Of a stretch of 64,000 bases of DNA, positions 42,401 to 50,903 are shown one piece after another. Each line of letters begins with the position of its first letter. Within the stretch, counting starts at the first letter, position 1. The DNA is from Thecamonas trahens ATCC 50062 (lineage: Eukaryota; Apusozoa; Apusomonadida; Apusomonadidae): NCBI RefSeq assembly GCF_000142905.1, contig NW_013657649.1, positions 112,204 through 176,203 on the forward strand, written 5' to 3'. The translations under genes were made by a program, and so were the position numbers. Under the pieces are notes generated by a model. It worked only from the letters and a program-made list of their open reading frames with translations. It was not told the origin of the DNA and ran no database searches.

Positions 42401-42955
42401 AAGGCCGCTGCCGTGTCGTGCAGCATTTGTGGCGTGTCATACCGCTGGGCGTTTTCTACTAATCAGTGGCAGAAGCCACCGCAGGTGCCGCGCCGCTGCA
42501 AGAAATGCATCGCCAATGCCGAGGCCATGCCCGCTCCGGCCGCATCTGCTCCAACCACACCCGCTCCGGCCGCACCTGCTCCGGCCGCACCCGCTCCGGC
42601 CGCACCCGCTCCGGCTGCACCCACTCCAACCACCCCAGCTCCGGCCGCACCTGCTCCGACCGCACCCACTCCAACCACACCCGATCCGGCCGCACCCACT
42701 CCGGCCACCCCAGCTCCGGCCGCACTCGTCCCAACCACACCCGCTCCGGCTCCACTCGCCCCAACCACCCCCGATCCGGCCGCACCTGATCCGGCCGCAC
42801 CTACTCCAACCGTCAAATGCGTGTCGTGCGGTACCTCGAAACGGACCATGTTCGCGCCCGAGGAGCTGCATCCGCACAATCAACACTCGCGATGCCGGTT
42901 GACCCGCGATGCCGCCGCCGCCGCCGTCACTGCCATCCTGGCTGCATTGCAATAG
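39468..42955 (+). CDS. Protein with tandem array of about 12 Stc1-like CxxC...CxxC zinc-binding units
   Basis: About 1,160 residues. Residues 1-430 are an unrecognised helical domain. From about 40770 onward come 12 units of the form CxxCG-x-FS-xxQW-x-P-x-RRCKKC, for example CTVCGTRSRDAFSLQQW then CRCKKC, plus a degenerate thirteenth at the end. Spacing and the FSxxQ...RCxxC pattern resemble the Stc1 domain, a LIM-like zinc domain that links RNAi to heterochromatin in fission yeast. An (A/P)-rich tract (TPAPAAPAP type) lies between units 12 and 13. Units 11 and 12 are nearly identical. The frame breaks at 41205-41208; one extra A there turns RRCKSAS into RRCKKCVAAN and restores unit 3. It ends 10 bases from the convergent E3 gene. 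Confidence 0.7.
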
Positions 42956-42965
42956 TGTTTGATGT

Positions 42966-44018
42966 TCATCCGCCTCCGTACAGCAGCGCTAGGGTCGCAT
43001 TGCAGGCACCCGTGGTGACAGCAGCTGTATACGGGGCGGCAATCGGCATGAGCAGCTCCCAGGCGGCTTTGAATGGCATGGACACTAGCGAGTGTGTCGT
43101 GGTGAGGGCAGCAAAGCCCAGCGAGGCGGCGGCGGCGATGCCGCCTAGGATCATGGTCTCGAACGCGTATAGCCAGCCCAGGACCCACACAACCTGCGCT
43201 GGGCCCGGATACTGCGCGAGCCAATCGATCATGGCCGCAGCAGCGTGTGAGGAGGCCACGTTGGCGCCCAAAATGTAGTCGATGATCGAGCCGATGACAA
43301 AGAGCTTGAGCCAAGCAAACTTGCCAGTGACCAGCCATCGTCCGAAGCAAAAATGTGAGCCGTGATAGCGCTTGGGTGCCTTGGCCGAATAGTACATGCA
43401 CTGCCAGCACCAGTGGGTCCCACACGATGTACACGTCATGTGACTGCAGCCGCCGTTCTTGATGACGGGCACAGAGCAGCGTGGACATGGCGTGGTGAAC
43501 ACCATCTTGTACACCTCCGAGAGCGACGACATCGACTGAAGCGCCGAGAACGGCAGAAGGATCCAGGCCACCAGCCGGCCGACAAGACTCAGCTGCCACT
43601 CCCGCGCCACCTGCTCGGCATCAGCCGCCGTCCGCCACCGAGCCAGTCGCTCGCGATATGTGTTCGAGAGCACCCGCATCGCATGAGAATCGGGCACTGC
43701 CCGCGAGCACATCGGGCACATCAGCTCGCTTGCAATGCCTAGCCGATCCATGTGGCTCTCCAACGAGCGGCGCCTGCACTCACTGCACATGGCACACTCG
43801 CATCCCACCATCTTTGTCAGCGGCTTTGTATCCATGCAGATGCTACACATGCCAGCCTTTGGTACTTGATTCCGACGCTTCACCTCCCGTGACATGCTCT
43901 GCTTCTTCTTCCGCGCCCTTTGCTCAGCCGCCGCTGCTGCCTGCGCCGCCATCTTTCGCCGCCGACTTGCCTTGGCCACCCGCCGCTGCTTTGCCTCCTG
44001 CGTGCTCCTACCTGCCAT
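42966..44018 (-). CDS. Membrane RING/Rcat (RBR-like) E3 ubiquitin ligase lacking the IBR domain
   Basis: 350 residues from ATG 44018. A basic N-terminus is followed by RING1 ([20 protein letters not shown], then CPMC; residues about 57-107). The RING2/Rcat domain (about 178-230) is [19 protein letters not shown], then CGTHWCWQC and HGSHFC. The Cys in NGGCSHMTC aligns with the catalytic Cys of HOIP and parkin. The roughly 70 residues between them contain no Cys and a hydrophobic stretch, so the IBR normally found there is absent. The C-terminal 110 residues contain three or four hydrophobic segments, suggesting an integral membrane protein. RBR enzymes form a ubiquitin thioester on the Rcat Cys. 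Substrate and compartment are unknown. Confidence 0.8.
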   Translation of the reverse strand: MAGRSTQEAKQRRVAKASRRRKMAAQAAAAAEQRARKKKQSMSREVKRRNQVPKAGMCSICMDTKPLTKMVGCECAMCSECRRRSLESHMDRLGIASELMCPMCSRAVPDSHAMRVLSNTYRERLARWRTAADAEQVAREWQLSLVGRLVAWILLPFSALQSMSSLSEVYKMVFTTPCPRCSVPVIKNGGCSHMTCTSCGTHWCWQCMYYSAKAPKRYHGSHFCFGRWLVTGKFAWLKLFVIGSIIDYILGANVASSHAAAAMIDWLAQYPGPAQVVWVLGWLYAFETMILGGIAAAASLGFAALTTTHSLVSMPFKAAWELLMPIAAPYTAAVTTGACNATLALLYGGG

Positions 44019-44662
44019 GCGATGCGCGTAAACTCCTTCGGCTGATCCAGGAGACCTTGTCCGCGCGAGCAATCGGTCGAGGACGAGAAAAGGCAAGCGG
44101 TTTTACGCCGCCAGCTGCAAAAGAAAGAATCATCCTTCCTTTTTTTTAGCCCTCACTGTTGACGTGGAAGCAACCATCAAGGCCGACACCAGTCACGTGG
44201 CAGACACACAAGACATCACCTCCACCTCGCCCACTCCCATCCCACCCCGTTCCATCCGATCGTGATAGCATGCTGTCTGTGCGAGGGCTTGGCACCACTG
44301 GCTTGGACGACGTGTGGTATCGGCTCCCATCATACTGTTTCACAGGCCGTCGGAGCCATGGCAGAGGCAACAACAAAGCCAAGCACTGGATCAACCAGCA
44401 GGATACCACTCTTTGTGTAGAGCAGCATAGGGCCTTGCAGCGAATTGCATCCGACACATCCAACCTGTATCATCGCCGACAGGCCCTGATCTTTCCCGAT
44501 CACACCTATGGGAACGGCAGCAGCCGTTGGCACTATTTTTCGTCAGCCAAGGATGAGCCCTCCCGCTGCCGCCGGATCCCGCACCATGCTGCACTGCACA
44601 CACTGCCTATACACCGCCATCATCTCTCTCCCTCCCTCCCTTCCTCCCTCTCACTGCCTGCC
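44019..44662. other. Divergent intergenic region, no gene seen
   Basis: This region lies between the E3 gene (-) and the FG-GAP gene (+). The frame of the FG-GAP gene is open back to 44159, but that stretch is compositionally unlike its CDS and precedes a good signal peptide, so I treat it as 5' flanking. A T-run lies at 44141-44148. Confidence 0.5.
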
Positions 44663-45973
44663 ATGACAACGCCGACTACCTCGGTAGCGCTTACCCTCGT
44701 ACTAACCATCGTGGCCCTTTCTGCCTCGGCACGGGATCTGGAAGCTGACCAGCCGCGCGCTGTGGCCTCGTTCCCTCTGCCGCACGCCTCGTTTGTGGCG
44801 GTCATGCCTGGGGATGACAGCCGCCCGGGCGGCGGAGATAACGCTGGATTGGGACTGATCATGACCACCTTTCAGGCCATCGGACATGGGACGGTGGTGT
44901 GGCAGGGCGGTATCGGGGCTGTGTTCAACGGGTCGGCTCTGCCGGATGCGGTTGTCCTCAACTCTGGCCTCTCTTGGCCAAATCAGGTCACGTACTCGGC
45001 TGCTGCGCCCGACGGCCCACTGGCCACGCCGGCACTACTCGTTGGTGACGGCTTTCTTGTCCCCGGAAAGTCGACAGGCAGTGTGTACGCTCTGCCGCTC
45101 GCGGCGACAGGATCGCTGCCTGACGCCGCATCTCCCGTGGCGCTAGCGCCGCGCAAGGACGGCTACTTTTACCATCGGGCGGTGTGGATTGACATGGACG
45201 GCGATGGTGTCGACGACATCCTTACCGCGCGAGCTACCAAGCCAATCTTTGGTCCGTCAGGTGGCGAGCTGGTTTGGCTGCGCAATCCTGGTGGCCGGAA
45301 TCCGCTTGCTGTCGCGCCGTGGCCGCTCACAGTCATCACCAGCCATGGCTGCGACGTCGAGTTTGCCATCGACGCCCACGCCGCTGCACCAGGCTCGATC
45401 CACGTCTTTTGTGCCTCGTTCTTTGCCAAGCAGTTGACTCTCAACGTGGTCTCCACCTCGAATGCTTCGCTTCTGCACCACTTGGTCATCGACTCGGGCT
45501 TGCCGCTCGAGTCGATCACGGTGGTCGACGTCAACGGCGACGGGCTACTCGATCTGCTCACCAACACGCACACGGACGTGTCCGCAGACTCGGCCGTCCT
45601 CGCCTATGAGTTTCCGGCCGATGTGCTGTCTGGCTCGTGGCCAAAGCACGTTGTGGCCTCTGGCTTCAACACCACAGAGCGCTCGCCCGGCCCACAGGCC
45701 TCACCCGGCTTTACCTACGCTGCGCACGTATCAACTACTGCCAAGCGGCCGACGGTCCTCATCGCCGGCGATGGCGCCCAAGCCGCGTTTCAGGCTGCGC
45801 CCATGGGCCCTCCGTCGTCCTGGGCCTTTGAGCTCTCCACCATCCTTGCTGTCGATGGCGTTGTAGGCTCGCTCGCTGTTGCCGATATGAACGGCGACGG
45901 CTGGCTCGACCTCGCCGTCCCCGACTACGATCACGGCGTCGTCCATCTCCTCACCTATGCCGACCAACTGTAA
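44663..45973 (+). CDS. Secreted FG-GAP/VCBS repeat protein
   Basis: 436 residues with a signal peptide (TTSVALTLVLTIVALSASA). Three calcium-binding FG-GAP/VCBS loops are visible: DMDGDGVDDI (about residue 178), DVNGDGLLDL (about 287) and DMNGDGWLDL (about 409). Their spacing fits blades of a beta-propeller covering the whole mature chain. Such proteins are extracellular and often bind carbohydrate or protein ligands. No enzyme motif is seen. A few sequons (NGS, NAS, NTT) agree with secretion. I cannot assign a more precise family. Confidence 0.75.
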   Translation: MTTPTTSVALTLVLTIVALSASARDLEADQPRAVASFPLPHASFVAVMPGDDSRPGGGDNAGLGLIMTTFQAIGHGTVVWQGGIGAVFNGSALPDAVVLNSGLSWPNQVTYSAAAPDGPLATPALLVGDGFLVPGKSTGSVYALPLAATGSLPDAASPVALAPRKDGYFYHRAVWIDMDGDGVDDILTARATKPIFGPSGGELVWLRNPGGRNPLAVAPWPLTVITSHGCDVEFAIDAHAAAPGSIHVFCASFFAKQLTLNVVSTSNASLLHHLVIDSGLPLESITVVDVNGDGLLDLLTNTHTDVSADSAVLAYEFPADVLSGSWPKHVVASGFNTTERSPGPQASPGFTYAAHVSTTAKRPTVLIAGDGAQAAFQAAPMGPPSSWAFELSTILAVDGVVGSLAVADMNGDGWLDLAVPDYDHGVVHLLTYADQL

Positions 45974-46288
45974 GCCTCACCGAGGTTTGCACGTCGCGAG
46001 GAGAGACCATCCGGCCTGGCCCAATCCGGCCCGAACCGGCCGAAGATCATCTTCACAGACGTGCCTCCCCCGCCCCTCCTTCTTTCTTCCACTCTGATCA
46101 CAGAGTCATGAGCGGTGTATCAAATTCACCACAGATGTGCCCATTGGACGCCAGCCATCGCCAGCCATCCGCCATCGGGTGGCGAGCTGCGGCGACAAAG
46201 CGGAGTGGTGCCGGGGCGAGGCGGGAAGCAGAAGGGGAAGGGTGGGGATGGGGGACTTGAGGCACTTGACGCCGGTAGATAGAGAGGC
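45974..46288. other. Intergenic, nothing seen
   Basis: 315 bases between two plus-strand genes. GC-rich with a short CCAGCCATCGCCAGCCATC repeat near 46150. No coding or RNA feature recognised. Confidence 0.5.
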
Positions 46289-47566
46289 ATGAGCTCAAGC
46301 TCAAGGGCTCAGCCCGGTATGGTGACTGTGGCGGGAATGGCTGTGGCTGCGGTGGGTGTGGCGGGCGTGGTTGCTGCGGCGGGCTGGTGGCGGTGGCAGT
46401 GCCGACGCAGCGGAGGCAGGCCCAGCGGTGAGGCCGAGCGAGTGCGGGACGGATTGTTTGAGCTCATTGGCGAGACAGCCATGGTAGAACTGAAAGCGCT
46501 CTCTGCGGCCACCGGATGCCGCATTTTGGCCAAGGCAGAGTACCTTAATCCGGGCGGATCGCCCAAGGATCGTGTCGCCCGCGCTCTGATCGAGGATGCG
46601 CTCGCCCGCAACCCGGGTGTCCGCAGGGTATACGAGGGTACCTCGGGCTCGACAGGCATCTCACTCGCACGGGTTGCCGCTGCTGCCGGCTTGGAAGCGG
46701 TCATCTTCATGCCGTCCGATCAGGCGGTGGAGAAGGCCCAGCTGCTGGCCACCCTTGGCGCGCGGGTCCAGCGTGTCCCGCCGGTGGCCATCGTCGATCC
46801 GGGCCACTACGTGCGCAGGGCGCAGACGGCAGCTGAAAATGATCCTGATGGTGTTTTTGCTGACCAGTTTGAGACGCCTGTCAACTGGAAGGCTCACTAC
46901 ACAACAACCGGCCCCGAGATCTGGAGGCAGACCAGCGGGAAGGTCGACGCCGTGGTCATGGCCGCAGGCACCGGCGGCACCCTCGCTGGCGTCACGACCT
47001 ATCTCAAGGAGGTCTCGGACGAGCACGTCCAGGCGTATCTGGTCGATCCGCAAGGCTCGGCGCTGTACTACGCGGTGACCAAGGGCGTGTGCTACTCGCC
47101 GACTCAGGATGAGGGCCGCCGCAAGCGCAACCAGGTCGACACCATCGCCGAGGGCATCGGCCTCTATCGGCGGACCGCCAACTTTGACCAGGCGCTCGAT
47201 GCCGGCATAGCCGGTGCCTTCAAGTGCTCGGATCAGGAAGCGCTGGACATGTCTCGGTTCCTGCTCCATCGCGAGGGCCTCTTCCTCGGCTCATCGTCGG
47301 CCGTCAACTGCGTCGGCGCCGCCAAGCTCGCCGCTCGCCTCGGTCCAGGCCACACCATCGTCACCCTGCTGTGCGATGACGGCTCCCGTCATCTGACCAA
47401 GCTCTGGAACGAGGACTTTCTCACCGCCCAGGGTCTTGTCGTTCCCCCGCAAGACATCGTCCCCGCGTGCCTCCTGCGTTCACCCCCAGCCAACACCCTC
47501 CCCGAGCGACTTGCTTCCTCTGCCACACCACCGGCCTCAACATCGCCACCGTCGTCTTCATCGTAG
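46289..47566 (+). CDS. PLP-dependent cysteine synthase/CBS-like enzyme with N-terminal membrane anchor
   Basis: 425 residues. Residues 10-35 are a hydrophobic segment (VTVAGMAVAAVGVAGVVAA) followed by an Arg-rich stretch, as in mitochondrial or membrane-anchored relatives. The fold-type II core starts LFELIGETAMVELKAL. The PLP lysine is in NPGGSPKDRVA, the substrate loop is EGTSGSTGIS and the phosphate-binding loop is AAGTGGTLAG. The pattern is close to the fungal Mcy1/Cys12 group of cysteine synthase-like proteins rather than to cytosolic OAS sulfhydrylases. No CBS regulatory domain. The C-terminal Ser/Pro tail after about residue 385 is low-complexity. Function (cysteine synthesis or breakdown) cannot be decided from sequence. 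Confidence 0.8.
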   Translation: MSSSSRAQPGMVTVAGMAVAAVGVAGVVAAAGWWRWQCRRSGGRPSGEAERVRDGLFELIGETAMVELKALSAATGCRILAKAEYLNPGGSPKDRVARALIEDALARNPGVRRVYEGTSGSTGISLARVAAAAGLEAVIFMPSDQAVEKAQLLATLGARVQRVPPVAIVDPGHYVRRAQTAAENDPDGVFADQFETPVNWKAHYTTTGPEIWRQTSGKVDAVVMAAGTGGTLAGVTTYLKEVSDEHVQAYLVDPQGSALYYAVTKGVCYSPTQDEGRRKRNQVDTIAEGIGLYRRTANFDQALDAGIAGAFKCSDQEALDMSRFLLHREGLFLGSSSAVNCVGAAKLAARLGPGHTIVTLLCDDGSRHLTKLWNEDFLTAQGLVVPPQDIVPACLLRSPPANTLPERLASSATPPASTSPPSSSS

Positions 47567-47897
47567 ATGATCCCAACAGCCAAGCACGCGCATACATCGT
47601 CGCCATCTGCTGCGAGCCGGCCCGTGCACCCTCCTCGCCCAGTTCACGCAACGTAGAATTTCATCTCTTCCTCGCGAGCCCTCCACTTTCCACCATAGCG
47701 CTAGAACTCCATCCAAACAAGCGACGAGGTCCCCCTCCGTAGCCCCCGCAACGCCCGATGGGCCGACTCGGCTCGGATCTGCCGCCTGCCAAGCGAGGCA
47801 GCTGCCCCGCACCGACGAGCGGCGTCAGCTGCAGCAGGCTATCTGCCGCAGCCACACACGGACCCACTCGACCCACTCAGACCGAGACAAGCACAGG
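47567..47897. other. Intergenic, nothing seen
   Basis: 331 bases between two plus-strand genes. Short open frames only. Confidence 0.5.
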
Positions 47898-48266
47898 ATG
47901 GGCATGATATTTGCAGGTGGTGGCGGTGGGCGGCAGGTACGAGGGGTGGCCATGGCAGTGGTGGTAGTCGTGGTGGTCCTGGTGGCTCTGTTGGCTCATG
48001 GCGCAGAGGCCCGCAACGTGGCCAAGCAGCGGAGGGCGTACACATCGAGATCGCGGGCGTGTCAACCGCAGTGCAGTCAAGTCCGGCCTTCCCTGAAAAC
48101 ATCATGTCGCAAGGCGTGCATCTCACCAGACTGCTACGCCTCGGTCTATGGTGAGGCTGGACTCGAAGAGGGCGAGGTCGATCAGGCCGACACCAAGTAC
48201 AGGCTATGCGTCTACGCAGAGCTGGACGCAGAGGCAAAGGCGCGCAGAGCCGCCCGATTGGCATGA
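47898..48266 (+). CDS. Small secreted Cys-rich protein, DUF4787-like
   Basis: 122 residues with a strong hydrophobic leader (VAMAVVVVVVVLVALLAHGA). The mature part has six Cys in the order C-x3-C, C-x3-C, C, C, including CISPDCYASVYGEAGLEEGE followed by VD and a final YRLC. The CxSPxCYxxxYGxxxLEEGEVD pattern is the signature I associate with DUF4787, a small secreted family found in plants and animals. Its function is unknown. An internal ATG at 47952 would also give the leader. The gene converges on copine, whose stop is 70 bases away. Confidence 0.65.
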   Translation: MGMIFAGGGGGRQVRGVAMAVVVVVVVLVALLAHGAEARNVAKQRRAYTSRSRACQPQCSQVRPSLKTSCRKACISPDCYASVYGEAGLEEGEVDQADTKYRLCVYAELDAEAKARRAARLA

Positions 48267-48335
48267 GCCTTCTGCGAGATGCCAAAGTGTGCGACAGACA
48301 GTGGATGGAAGGAAGTGCTCGATGCGATCGATGTT

Positions 48336-50318
48336 TTAGAAGGAGGGCGGCGGCGCGTAGCCAGGCGGCGGCGGGCCGGATGCCCCTGCTGCGGCCGGCG
48401 GTGGTGGGCCTTGGCCATATCCGGCGGCCGGCGGCGGTGGGCCCTGGCCATATCCGGCGGCCGGCGGCGGTGGGCCCTGGCCATATCCGGCGGCTGGCGG
48501 CGGTGGGCCCTGGCCATATCCGGCGGCTGGCGGCGGTGGGCCCTGGCCGTACCCTGTGTCGGCTGGCGGGACATAGGTGGGATCCACAGGCCGCGGCGGC
48601 AGCGGCATGATGCCGTGCTTGGCGTAAAAGTCGAGGACCTGGTGTGGGATCTCTTGGAGCGTAGACTGCGCGAGGTACGCTGGATCGAGGGCCTCAAAGT
48701 CGCGGAACGGCACAAACTGGACAATGTCGCGCTCGGCGTAGATGCCGTTGGCCGAGATCCGGACGTCGTCGCCATCAAGCTGCTCCATGTTGGAAAAGTC
48801 TGCGTCGCCGACGCCAACGATGATGAACGAGATCGGGAGCGAAGAGGCCCGGACGAGGGCGGCCTTGGTTTTGGCCATGTCGGTGATCTCGCCGTCGGTG
48901 AGGATGAGGACGACGTAGTAGGTCTGCGAGTCCTGCGAGTTGATCGCCGTCTGAGCCAGCTCGATGACTGCCTCGATGAGCGGCGCAAAGTTGGTTGGCC
49001 CATGAAGGGCAAGGAACTGAAGCGAGTTTCGGTACGCCTGGATGACTGCAGGCATGCCGTGGATGGCGACGGGCGCCTGGGTACCGGCGACCGGGAAGCA
49101 GAACGAAGTAATACCTGTGGGGAGCCGGGCACCAAAGCCAAGGGTGGGAACTCCTGATCGTGGTCGTACGGCGCGACGACGGCGCCTACAGCGGTCATGG
49201 CCCTCTCGTACGCGTTGGCCTCGTACGGCGAGAGGTAGTGGAGGCTCGACGGGTTGGCCGGGTTCCCATTGGACGCCGTGTAATCAATGCCGATGATGAG
49301 GTTGACCTCCAGTCCGCCAGCGAGGTAGTCAATGAAGCTCGGCTTCTCGACGACCTCGATGGACATGACCTCGAGGATGCCCGAGTTGCGGTACTTTTTC
49401 TTCTTCTGCTTCTTCGGGTTGATAAGCTCCAGCTCTTTGGCCTGATCTGGCGAGCAGAGCATGGTGAGTGTGGTTTGGAAAGCACCGATGAAGTCGGGCG
49501 TCCCGCGCTTGTCGTGGTCATAGCACTCTATGCGGATCGGACGCTCGTAGTCAGCGTTGCAGAGGGTGGCGATCGGGACCTCAAAGACCTGCCATGTCGG
49601 GTTGAGATTCTTTGGCACGACCTCGGTCTTATGAACTGGCTGCCAGTCATCGGTTGCGCCGGCGCGAAGCCGCGAAAGAACCAGGAACGGGTCCGACTTG
49701 CCAAAGGTGTCCATCTTGTCGAGGTTGTGACCACGGATCTGCATCTTGACCACGGCCGACAAGTTCGTCATCTCCTCTGCGGTGATGCGAATGAAGCCGT
49801 TTCTTCTCGCGGGCTTGTTCACGTTGCCAAGCGGGAGTTCAAGCGACATGCCGGGAGCCCCGATGACGGCCGAGAGCTTGAACTCGACCTCGCCGATATA
49901 GTCGTGCTGGCGGTAGTCGCTCACCGAGCTCACGTGCTCATCGATGTCTAGAACAGCCAGACGGAAGGTCTGAACCTTCTCGAAAAAGTACGAGACATTG
50001 ATCGGCTTTTGGAAGCTTGGATTGAGGTCATTCATGACCTTCTCCGTCCGTCCTACCTCTGCAAACTCAGTCGCTGGCGGATCCTTCTTCGCAAAGACCA
50101 CCACCATGGGATCCGACTTTGATGCCTTGTCTAGATTGGCCAATCCCCTGTCAGCCATTGACCACCGTCCCACCGCCCCACCCACATCCGCCACCCATAC
50201 CCATACCAGCCATATGTGTGAGTGCCTGCGATGCCCCCCACCCACCCACCTCCCTCACCCCCTCCCTCCTCCACCTCCACCCTCACCTCGCCTACCTGCA
50301 TGAGAACCGCAATTCCAT
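48336..50318 (-). CDS. Copine (C2A-C2B-vWA) with Gly-Tyr-Pro repeat tail
   Basis: Exon 1 is only 23 bases (50296-50318, MELRFSC plus two bases of Arg); exon 2 starts at 50147. Joined, the N-terminus reads MELRFSCRGLANLDKASKSD, the copine C2A start. C2A (NDLNPSFQKPINVSYFFEKV) and C2B (DTFGKSDPFLVL, NLNPTWQVFEVP) are calcium-dependent phospholipid-binding domains. The vWA domain starts with IGIDYTASNGNP, standard for copines. The frame breaks in the run at 49146-49148. One extra base gives FPTLGFGARLP, the copine sequence, and joins the frame ending at 48336. The C-terminus carries five GYGQGPPPPAA repeats. Copines are calcium-responsive membrane-recruited signalling adaptors. Confidence 0.88.
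48395..48555 (-). repeat. 33-bp tandem repeat coding for GYGQGPPPPAA
   Basis: About five in-frame copies at the 3' end of copine with few mismatches (GGCGGCC versus GGCGGCT), so recent expansion. Resembles Pro/Gly/Tyr tails of annexins and ALG-2-binding proteins. Confidence 0.85.
50148..50295 (-). other. Intron 1 of copine
   Basis: 148 bp, donor GTAGGC, acceptor GGCTGACAG, phase 2. The sense strand is G-rich throughout (GGAGGGAGGGGGTGAGGGAG near the donor) and lacks a polypyrimidine tract. Confidence 0.7.
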
Positions 50319-50399
50319 CTGGGTCACCAGATCATCACCAGGCACACCAACAGACGGAACGCCCGGAGGGTATGCTGCCATGGCGAGAGGAGGAGGGGA

Positions 50400-50411
50400 G
50401 GGGGGGGGGGG
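50400..50411 (+). repeat. Poly-G run (G12)
   Basis: Twelve G in the divergent gap between copine and the helical-repeat gene. Confidence 0.85.
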
Positions 50412-50515
50412 AGTGGAGTGTACCTGTGCAAATGGCTATGACTGTGGCTGTGGCGAGGTAAAGGCGGAGCGGGTGAAACGGATTCGACTCAAATCGTTAA
50501 CGGACTCGAGTCGAG

Positions 50516-50771
50516 ACGAGTTCATCCCCCAGATGGTGTCGGCTCTGATGAGTTCATCCCCCAGATGGTGTCGGCTCTGATGAGTTCATCCCCCAGATGG
50601 TGTCGACTCTGATGAGCTCATCCCCCAGATGGTGTTGGCTCTGATGAGTTCATCCCCCAGATGGTGTCGGCTCTGATGAGTTCATCCCCCAGATGGTGTC
50701 GGCTCTGATGAGTTCGTCCCCCAGATGGTGTCGGCTCTGATGAGTTCGTCCCCCAGATGGTGTCGGCTCTG
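50516..50771 (+). repeat. 32-bp tandem repeat array upstream of the helical-repeat gene
   Basis: Eight near-perfect copies of a 32-base unit containing GAGTTCATCCCCCAGATGG and TGTCGGCTCT. Single-base variants (GTCC for ATCC, GTTG for GTCG, GACT for GGCT). No unique spacers, so not CRISPR. It ends about 130 bases before ATG 50904. Confidence 0.9.
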
Positions 50772-50903
50772 ACGGATCGATTCCACTGCACCCAGGCTAT
50801 CGACCTGTGCCATCGCTCCGCCGCCTGTCGCGCACGCGCGCAGCCACCACCTCTCCCACCACCTCTCCCACCCCACCCCACCACCCCCTCGACCTGCTGC
50901 CGC

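Noticed and set aside
50516-50771. CRISPR array
   Set aside because: Units are contiguous without unique spacers and the genome is eukaryotic.
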